DNA of 19,629 nt from NCBI GenBank assembly GCA_025349905.2, contig MU624821.1, positions 2,292 to 21,920 on the forward strand, read 5' to 3'. The translations under genes and the position numbers were made by a program. Position 1 is the stretch's first letter. Each line of letters starts with the position of its first letter. The DNA comes from Blastocladiella britannica. Lineage: Eukaryota > Blastocladiomycota > Blastocladiomycetes > Blastocladiales > Blastocladiaceae. Under the pieces are notes generated by a model. That model was given only the letters and a program-made list of their open reading frames with translations. It did no database searches and was not told the DNA's origin. Shown here piece after piece: positions 1-7,552 of the stretch.

Positions 1-568
1 AAAAAAAAAAGATGGAGACCGAATATCGTACTTCTTCTGCCCAGCTTCCGTGCCCTTATAAAAAGGGGAAGCGCGCTTCACTTCAGCGATTTCAAGGAGT
101 CCGACAGGTCCGTTTTTTTTTTCTTTTGTGTTTATTCATCAATGAGACTGGCTCATCTCATGTGGTGTTTTGTGGTGCAACCGGCTGTGCCAAACTGCAG
201 AGTGACGACGGCAACGACGCCGATCTCTCGCTCCAACTTGAGGGGGTTTGGCTTGCCCGCACGCGCAACAGAGAACGAGTCAACCGACAACGATTCTGGA
301 TTTTGTCGTTGTGTTGCACTTGTTTTCCAAGCGCACAACACTCGCGTACTCCGTCAAGCAGAGGTGGGGTGCCTGCCCTTTCTTTTCCTCGCCAAGTTGC
401 TTGCCATCAAGCCTCCGACCGGCTGACAGGCCGCAGCAATCGAGGGGGTCGTGTTGGTTTTGGGAGCCGTTGGGGAATTTTCATTCCTGGATATTCTTCA
501 ACACGACTGCCTCTACAGCGCACTCGCCCACTGATCACACAAAAATTAATTCACACAAACACAAAATA
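1..568 (+). promoter_or_regulatory. Upstream/leader region of the ISG12-domain gene, with TATA-like box
   Basis: This 568-bp gene-free stretch lies upstream of the first gene. It contains a good TATA-like element, TATAAAAA, at 57-64, followed by GGGG. If that box is used, the transcript leader would be over 450 nt. It would contain an upstream ATG at 142 opening a 94-codon frame, so either a 5' leader intron or a closer start site is likely. The last 30 bases before the ATG at 569 are A-rich, as is common before fungal start codons. No other element is convincing here. Confidence 0.4.
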
Positions 569-1429
569 ATGGCTGAAAATTGGGTAAAAGCTGCTCAAAG
601 CACTGGACCGCAAGTCGGTCAAACTGTCTGGTCCTGGGTCCCGGCAATGCCGGCGATTCCGGCCGCTCCAATCGTGGAGGCCATTCCGCAAATGGCCCAG
701 TCGGCTTGGTTGCAGACACGAGATTCGGCCTCCGCCGCATATTCCGCGACCGCCCAAGGCGCATCGGCGGCCTACATCGCGGCCGCAAAGGGTGCTTCCG
801 CGGCCTTTTCCGCCACCGCCGAGGGTGCCGCCTCTGCCTACTCTGCGACCGCGGAGCATGCCTCTGCGGCCTACCCTGCCATTGCCGAAGGTGCAGCTGG
901 AGCGTATGCCGCGACGGCCGAAGGCGCGTCGGCAGCGTACTCGGCAACATCCAAAGGCGCGGCCGAATTTTACGAGGCCACATACCGCGCCACGTCCAGC
1001 GCCGCCGAGTCCGCATCCACCACCATCTGCAATTTATCGGACGCGGAAAAGAAGGCCATTGCCGCCGCCGCCGTCGGCGCCACCGCCGCCGTCCTCGCCG
1101 TCCCCGTTGTGGCAGTCGCGGGCGTGCAGGCCCTCGGATTCGGCACCAGCGGAATCGTCGCCGGGTCCACGGCTGCTGGGATGATGTCGACTGCAGGGAA
1201 CGTCGCGGCCGGATCGGCGGTGGCGGTCATGCAGTCGATCGGGGCGACAGGTGTGGTAGGACTCTCGGCGGGTTCGGCCACCACCGCTGCAGTGGCGGCG
1301 ACCGCGGGCGTAGCGGCAGGCGCAGCAACGGCTGCGACTTCATCTGGTACTTCTGCTTCTGCTGGTACTGCTCCTGGTGCGGCGAGGTCTTCAGAGCCGG
1401 CGCCAGAGGAGCAAGAGCCGAAGAAGTGA
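569..1429 (+). CDS. Alanine-rich protein with eight 11-residue repeats and an IFI6/IFI27 (ISG12)-type domain
   Basis: A single exon encodes 286 aa; the ATG at 569 is the first in frame and has an A-rich leader. Residues 20-45 are hydrophobic and proline-rich (WSWVPAMPAIPAAP). Residues 54-141 are eight tandem units of exactly 11 residues, of the kind ASAAYSATAEG, with an aromatic residue at 58, 69, 80, 91, 102, 113, 124 and 135. Residues about 165-250 match the interferon-induced 6-16/ISG12 family (Pfam Ifi-6-16): small-residue-rich hydrophobic helices with GFGTSGIVAGSTAAGMMS and SIGATGVVGLSAG, close to human IFI27. The tail is charged (EEQEPKK). Vertebrate members sit in mitochondrial or ER membranes and affect apoptosis; members also occur in fungi with no settled role. 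The 11-residue repeat resembles the lipid-binding helices of synuclein and perilipin in period, so a membrane or lipid-surface location is inferred. It converges with FES1, 134 bp away. Confidence 0.85.
   Translation: MAENWVKAAQSTGPQVGQTVWSWVPAMPAIPAAPIVEAIPQMAQSAWLQTRDSASAAYSATAQGASAAYIAAAKGASAAFSATAEGAASAYSATAEHASAAYPAIAEGAAGAYAATAEGASAAYSATSKGAAEFYEATYRATSSAAESASTTICNLSDAEKKAIAAAAVGATAAVLAVPVVAVAGVQALGFGTSGIVAGSTAAGMMSTAGNVAAGSAVAVMQSIGATGVVGLSAGSATTAAVAATAGVAAGAATAATSSGTSASAGTAPGAARSSEPAPEEQEPKK
728..991 (+). repeat. Eight in-frame 33-bp tandem repeats
   Basis: Eight consecutive 33-bp units encode the 11-residue repeats of the ISG12-domain protein. The protein period is exact (aromatic residue every 11 positions, no insertion or deletion), while codons differ between units. 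This points to an old expansion kept in register by selection rather than a recent slippage tract. Confidence 0.9.
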
Positions 1430-1563
1430 AGTCGAAGTCTCACATTTTGTTGCCTTTACCACCCCCAAGATCAGAGGCACTCGGTTTTTCCCCGGCCTCG
1501 CAGCCCTACCCACTATCCTTTATTTCCCCAGGAAATGGAATAAGTTAATAATACATTACAGTT

Positions 1564-2636
1564 TTACTGAGAGTAAACCTCGGCCACAAGCGCATCCAAC
1601 TCGGCCACCAATTCCGGCTCAATCGCATCCTTATCGCGCTTGACCGCCGCATGCGCCTGCTCCTGGACCCACCGGTACTCGTCCGGCCGCATCGGCCACG
1701 CCGCCACCGACTTCCCGGGCTCCGCCAGCGCGCGGCTCACTGTCACCACGAACCGCAGCGCCTTTTCCAAGTGGTCCATATCGACGCCCAGATCGTCCCC
1801 CTCTTCGTCTGCTTCGGCAGAATCGGTAGTTGTGGAAATGGACGCGGGAACCAGACCCTCGATCTGCACTCGCACCGCGCGCGCCATCCAACCAGGTGCA
1901 GCAAACAGGAGCGCGAGTTTGGGCGCAGCGTCGAGCAGGTACGCGAGCATGTGCAGGACGCGCTTGGACGACGCGTGGCGCGGCGAAAGTTGTAACAGCG
2001 CGGCAAGGTCGGCGAGGATCCCGCGCGAGTGCATCAGCGCAATGAATTCGGGGCTGAGCGAGGTCAGGGCTATCCACGTATATACATTGTAATGAGAACA
2101 AGTCCAAAAAAAAAGTATAAATGGAATATGGTACCAGAAACAATCGCCACCAGCTTGGCCACCACGGCCGGGTCCTCGGTCTCCCGCACCCGCACCGCGT
2201 CCACCAGCACATCGAGCCCACCGGCGTCCTGCCAGTCCTTGGCAGCCTTCGGGTTATTTTGCACCGCGGTCGCCACGATCCAGTTCGCGTACATGCGCAT
2301 TTCCGGCTCCACCGTCATATCCCGTTGGACGGCAAACAACGGGGACCACAGCTTACACGCCTTCAAGTCCATGGCATTATCGATTTGTTCCACCAGCATC
2401 TCGAGCTCGTCGGCCGCGGCCGTTCGGGCGGACAAGTCGGTGGCGGGGGCGGTCATGGCGGACATGCAGTCGCGCATGCGCACCGCGTCGGGCTTGCCCA
2501 GGATAATATCGACCCATTTCGGGTCCAGCGGTTCGGGACGGGGGGCCGTGGTTGGTGGGGCGTCTTCGGACGCGGTCGTGTGCTCGATGCCCCATTTCAG
2601 AAGGTCGTTCAAGGCGATGGAGTTTTTAGCGTCCAT
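1564..2636 (-). CDS. FES1: Hsp70 nucleotide exchange factor Fes1 (HspBP1 family)
   Basis: Two exons, 2636-2135 and 2069-1564, are joined across a 65-nt GT-AG intron (2134-2070, phase 1) to give 335 aa; yeast Fes1 is 290 aa. The N-terminus carries the Fes1 domain motif LNDLLKWGIEHT (residues 9-20). The family's armadillo core follows: DNAMDL (about 86-91), then ANWIVATAVQNNPKAAKDW (about 117-135), close to the fungal signature WIIGTAVQNNPKAQ, and the GGLDVLVDAV repeat after it. The second exon continues the helical repeats (LMHSRGILADLAALLQ) and holds an acidic stretch (TDSAEADEEGDD). Known role: cytosolic release of ADP from Hsp70, promoting substrate release and degradation of misfolded proteins. 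It is divergent from the membrane-protein gene at 3002. I saw no convincing heat-shock element upstream. Confidence 0.93.
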
Positions 2637-3001
2637 TCTGGTTTTTAATTTATGTTTTTCGCGGTTTTTTTTTGTCAAGGGAGGTTGTGCTCGTTCTTTT
2701 GTCAAGAGGACGCGTATGTCCGCGCTTTTTGGTCGTTCAACAAACCAGGATTGGAAGGGAAAAGAAGGAAGTGTCGCATCGACAAACTGGAGGAGTGAGG
2801 CACATGACCCTTCTTTGATATTCTGAGCAACTTCCCACTGATGGGACACTATCTTGAAACTGGGAACTCATGCGTTGAATCTGTTTCATGTTTGCGTCAG
2901 ATTGCATTTCCACTCACTTGGGCGAAACGATGTTTTCAGACGCCGTCCCTCGCTCTCCTCCTCGGGCCTCAATAACCCAAAATCAAACTATATAGAGAAC
3001 T
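2637..3001. promoter_or_regulatory. Divergent intergenic region between FES1 and the first ten-cysteine gene
   Basis: 365 bp separate the two start codons. It is AT-richer than the flanking coding DNA, with T tracts just upstream of FES1 (2664-2676). It holds an ACGCGT hexamer (2710-2715), the core of the MluI cell-cycle box in yeasts, which may be chance. A TATATAG at about 2990-2996 is only a few bases from the plus-strand ATG, too close to act as an ordinary TATA box. No other element is clear. Confidence 0.35.
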
Positions 3002-5394
3002 ATGAGCAGCAGCTGTGCCTTCCCGTCCTTCGGCGTCGCCAACACCCCGCCCACCGCCCTAGTCGTCCCCCCACGACCCGACGACTGCGCCAAGATCGGC
3101 GCCACCTGCGTCGACCCGACCGTTTCCTTAACCCAATTCAAACTGGAAGGGTGCCTGGTGTACTTTCGCCCGACCAACTTAGCCGTTCCGGCCATGTGGA
3201 CATGTTCCGATTTTACTGGTTCACAGGCGGTGAAGGGGGCATCGGAGTCGCCGCGGCCGTTGGGACTGGAACGCGTGCCGTACGTGATGACAGGCGATAA
3301 TGGGCAACTTCCTGCTCTCGCACAGGGCTCGAACCAGCGGGCTATCGATGTGTGCGCGGCGGGAACCAACTACGGGTGCCCCGCTGGGTGGACCAGCGCC
3401 ACCACGCCGCTCTTTTTTGGGAGAGGTTCGTTGAAACCAACCGCTCTGATCCACGGATGCCTGTGGAGTCCCGGCACCAAGGGCTCCGAACCCATTGCGT
3501 GCTCCTGGCTCAACTTGGAGGTGTCCAATAACCACACGTACTGGTCGCCGTCGCTGGTCAATTCGGCCACCGCGTGCCTCCCTCCCGCCAGTTCAGGGAC
3601 GCCGGTCAACTTGACGCACGTGGACCCGTTTGTGGCCGCGGACGCGTGGGCTAAACACAACCAGGAAGCCACGGGCGGAGCAATTTCCACAACGGTCCCA
3701 CCGACATCGCCACTGGCTCCGGTTCCTTCGGCGGCACCGACGGCGACGGGTGCTCAGGCTAACAACGATACCAGCGGTGGTAGCCTTTCGATTCCCATGG
3801 TCGTCGGGCTCGGGCTCGGGATCGGGATCATAATTGCGGTGGTACGCTTCTTTCCTTTTGTATTGTCTTTTTTTGAGGGTGAGAGTGGCTAACTCAATAT
3901 ACATATTAGCTCGGAGTCATGGGCTACTTCCGGCTCCGCCAGTCGCGGCACAAGGCCATGCGTGCCGCCAGGAAGGCCCAGGAGCGGCAGGATCGGAAGT
4001 CCGGTGGCGGCCGCCAGGGATCGACCCGGTCATCGCCAAACGGAAGCGAAAAGCCGAGCCGGTCGTCCAGCCGCGGCGCGTCGCCCGGTGGTGGTGCGAT
4101 TTCGGCGGGTGCGAGAACGTCCCACCCGTCGCGTTCGGCGTCGGCGCAGCAGCAGCAACAGCACTCGTCGTACCAGTCGACGCGGCACGCAGTGTCGTTG
4201 GACCCGCCGGGATCGTCATCGTCGTCGTATTCCGGTCGTCGCGCAGCCACAGCCGCAGCCGAGGTGGCGGCAGATCTGGATCACCGCAAACCGTTGCCGC
4301 TGCCCTTACCCCCACTGGAATCCACGTCGCCCAGCTTGTTCCGGACGCCTACACCGGTGCACCAGGGTGGCGTGGACGTGCGGGTTCCGACGCCCCCACC
4401 TCACATGCAGCATGCATTTGCGATGCAGGCCCGGACGCCACAGCCGCCCGTCGCGCCCGTCGATGCCGCGTTCGCGCCTGTCGATATCGCTCCCATCGAC
4501 GTTGGTCCCATCACCACTGCGCCAGAGCCGTCCGAGATCTCGCTCACGTCCACCACCGGACCCAACGGTACATTGGAATCGGTGCTGGCGATGTACTCTA
4601 CGTACAGTATCGGCGGCGGCGGTGCGTCTGATCTGTCCGTCACTTCATCCCCCGCTGCCCCTGCTTCCACTAGTGCTGGTGCTGGTGGTGCGATTGGGAT
4701 GGTGGCTGGTGCCCGGCAGTCCCAGATCGACGCGATCGACGCCGCCGTCGCCGTCGCCGTGTTACGTGCTGCCGCTGCCGCCGCGCTCCAGAACACTGAT
4801 ATGGCGGCTGCAGCCGCTGAAGCCACCCTGGCCGGAGCATCAGCACCCTCGGAAGGAGCAATCGACGAGGATCCTCGGCCCCGGCTCCCCAACCACCTCG
4901 CATACGCGCTCCCCGCGTCCATTCCCGTGGCGCCGATCTACGTCCCCGACGACTCGCTGCAATCGCTGTCGGACGCGTGGCAGGCGCGGTTCATGGCCTT
5001 CGAATCGGAAGCCACGACCGCCGCTACTCAGACCGCTGCCGATTTGGAAGCGGCGCGCGCCGCCCAGTGCGCGTACATGGCCGTCGCCATCTCGGACCTC
5101 ACCACCCGACCGGGGCCGGGATCACCGGCGTCAGCGCAATTGGCAGCGGACGTGCAGGTACTGGCGGGCCGGCTGGCGGGTTTGATCCCGGAGGCGGCGC
5201 TGGTCGTCGCTGGTACGGGAGCCGCGGTGGGGTTGGACCATGGGTCGATGCGCGTGTACGGCGCCGGTAGCGCCGGCGGTAGCGGGGGTGACTCGGGTGG
5301 CAATGGGGTCACGGTGCGGGCGACGGTATGGCCCGGGTGGGTCGATTCGCGCACCGGTACCGTGGTGTTGAAGATGGTGGTGGTGGTCGAGTAG
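3002..5394 (+). CDS. Ten-cysteine single-pass membrane protein, paralogue 1, with C-terminal WPGWVD domain
   Basis: Exons 3002-3841 and 3910-5394 (68-nt phase-0 intron) give 774 aa. The family is not recognised. The N-terminal domain has ten cysteines (5, 29, 36, 51, 68, 118, 126, 153, 167, 192) with landmarks CAFP, EGCLV, MWTC, IHGCL, CSWL and VDPF, and sequons at N177, N203 and N255. A Pro/Thr/Ser linker leads to one transmembrane helix (about 264-286) that contains the intron site. Basic residues follow (FRLRQSRHKAMRAARK), so the positive-inside rule puts the C-terminus in the cytosol. The tail is Ser/Arg-, Gln- and Pro-rich with repeated APVD/APID units. A C-terminal domain (about 625-774) has DDSLQSLSDAW, SMRVY and WPGWVD (from W754), shared with the gene at 9391-7553. 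No cleavable signal peptide is evident. Role unknown; surface sensing or adhesion is inference only. Confidence 0.85.
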
Positions 5395-5732
5395 AGAAAG
5401 CAGCCAGCCATTCATGGTCAGCGTGTGCCTCTCTTTTTTTTTTTGTGTGTGTTATTGTTAGAATGATTCCATTTTTGTGTCAATGCATGGAACCAAGCGC
5501 CAAAGCTGCTAAAAAAAAGTGTAATATTGCGATTATAATGGTCAAAACATAGTGCGTGGGTCAGGATCATGGATGATGGAAGAGGAAGGGAAGCGAAAAA
5601 AAAAAAACTATTTGAAGAAGATGAGTGTACAAAGAAAAGCAAAGAATGAACAACTTTTGAGCGAGCGAGAGAATGACCACGGCCGCGTGCGATTGCGCTC
5701 GCGGTTTCTTCAGCCTATGAGCACCGTCAACG
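5395..5732. other. Convergent intergenic region between paralogues 1 and 2
   Basis: This 338-bp stretch lies between two convergent stop codons and should hold the 3' ends of both transcripts. It is AT-rich, with T tracts near 5432-5442, A tracts near 5511-5518 and 5597-5608, and TATAAT-like stretches near 5530 that could serve as polyadenylation efficiency elements. I looked on the minus strand for the C-terminal domain that paralogue 2 lacks and did not find it. No gene is seen. Confidence 0.5.
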
Positions 5733-7473
5733 TCACTGCGGCGGCAACGACGCACCACTTGGCATCGGTGCGCCTCCTCTTCCAGAAGCCGATGATCCGT
5801 CCATCGTCGTCACGAACCCGAGCGGCGCCGCATACGCCTGCCCGGGAGCCATCGGCGTCACCGCCGCAGCACCACCGCCAGCTGCAACCACCGTCGCACT
5901 TCCAGTGCTTCCATGGTGGTACGTCACCACGCCTGCCGGTGGTGGCGACAACATGCGCGACCGGTCGAGCGCCGCCGACAACAACGCGTAGTGGTCGTCC
6001 TCACCCTCGTTGCCGCCGTGACGGAACTGGTGACGGCTTCCAGCAGCGCCGGCATTGCGTGCCGTGGCCGTCATCGGTGAAGCCCCGTGGCCCGCAGCGA
6101 AATGGACATCGTCATCGTCATCGTCGTCTTGAAGCCCCGCGGCAGCAGCTGCCGCCGCCGCGGCCTCGACGCGCGACGGTGGGAGCATGGATTGCGGCAT
6201 CGGCGGGACCTTATGCGCACCACTGTCACCGCTACTGGAGCTGGCCATGTACGGCGACAGAGGCTCGGTGACCAACGTCGACGACGCAGCGCCCGGCGAG
6301 ATGGACCGGTGCACTGAGGGCGCGGGCGTTGGGACGCGCAGAAGTGCGTGCGCGGTGACTCCCGACCGGGCGGATGCTGGCCGGATCATGGCTGCCACAG
6401 ATCCGTCCACATGGTGTGCGTTGTCGTGGTCATTGTGGACGGCGTGCGAAAGCCGCGATGAAGGTAAATTATCGGGTGCCGGCGCGGGCTGTAGAGTACT
6501 GGGCTTGAGCTTGCGCGCGCGCATAGATTGGCGGCGGCGCAGTAAGACGCAGGCCGCAATGCCCTACACGTTTTTTTTTTTTTTTTCTAAATCAGATCAA
6601 GGTGTTCCATGACGAAGAAAAAAGAACAAAAGATGTAAATACCAGAGCCGTGACAAAGATGGCCGGCACCACAATCGCCACCACCCCCGCAAATCCGATC
6701 CCACCAGTGGATACTGGAGGATTCACAATCGCCGACGCAGCTCGGGCCAAAGTCACTACATCGAACGCGTCCACGCTGGCCGCGCCCTTCCCCGCCGACG
6801 CACACGTCCACCCGCCCGTGACCAAGATGGGCCGCATCACCGTCGGCGCGTCCGGGACAGGTAACGCCGATTTCACGTCGGCGGCTTTGGGTACATCGAG
6901 CCACGCACATGCCAACGGCGCGCCCGAGGCTCCACTGAGAAGGCACCCGTGTAACGTGGAGTTGAGGAGCGGACGGACGTGCTTCTCGGACTCCATGGCA
7001 ATGGCCGCTGCACCGGGGGCAAATCCGGGTAAGGGGACGCCGAGGGGGGTTGTGGGCGGGCACCAGTAGTCGCATCCGGGGATATCGGAACCTCCATTCG
7101 CGGGACCAGTGGAGGGGGTGGGTACGAGCGTGTCGGCATTCACGAGCCTCGGGCTACCGGTGTCGGGGGAGTACCCGAGCAACCGCGCGGAGGCGGCATT
7201 GTCGTCCGAGCACACCCACAGCAGCTTGGTCTCGTCGCGCGACGCTAGGACCATGCACCCGGCCAGCTTCAGACCGGCGAACGACGACGACGAGAATGCT
7301 CGGGGCGAGTTGGCGTCGCAGGCAGGGATACCGGCCGCACTCAGTTGCTTGCACAGCACCGGGTGCGTCGAGGTCGAAATGTCGGACAGCGTCAGGCCAG
7401 CTCCAGCGCCGGTGGTGATGTTGGAGTGCGGCGGGGCGGAAAACGACGGGAACGCGCAGCCGGGGGCGGTCAT
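5733..7473 (-). CDS. Ten-cysteine single-pass membrane protein, paralogue 2, lacking the C-terminal domain
   Basis: Exons 7473-6643 and 6563-5733 flank a 79-nt phase-0 intron (6642-6564) and give 553 aa. The outer domain has ten cysteines (6, 41, 52, 73, 88, 134, 138, 177, 189, 224) with the same landmarks as its neighbours: CAFPSF, AGCMV, LWVC, CPP, LHGCL, CAWL and SVDAF, plus sequons at N18 and N171. The transmembrane helix runs from about 258 to 285 and again contains the intron site; it is followed by LLRRRQSMRARKLK. The cytoplasmic tail is low complexity, with a nine-alanine run, a seven-aspartate run and Gly/Ser/Pro-rich stretches. It ends without the SLQxLxDAW/WPGWVD domain found in the other two copies; EDDHYALLSAAL may be a faint remnant but this is weak. 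It starts only 79 bp from the stop of the paralogue upstream, so its promoter is very short or overlaps that gene. Confidence 0.82.
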
Positions 7474-7552
7474 TTTATTCTTGTTCTAGACAGAGGGTTA
7501 TTTCCGGTGGTGGATTGAAAGAGAAGAAGCGCCAGTGTAATGAGAACAATGT

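Noticed and set aside
484..496. Heat-shock-element-like TTCCTGGATATTC upstream of the ISG12 gene
   Set aside because: One of the three units is imperfect (GGA for GAA). A single degenerate copy is expected by chance in a region this size.
12..569. Open frame of 185 codons from an ATG at 12 in the upstream region
   Set aside because: It contains the TATA-like box, has no recognisable domain or coding character and runs into the next gene's start. It is better explained as a chance opening in a GC-rich leader.
970..1443. Antisense 157-codon frame opposite the ISG12 gene
   Set aside because: It is a by-product of GC-rich alanine codons; the sense strand has clear homology.
3962..5185. 407-codon Arg/Pro/Ser-rich frame overlapping paralogue 1
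   Set aside because: It is a shifted frame of the real exon, whose C-terminal domain is confirmed by paralogue 3.
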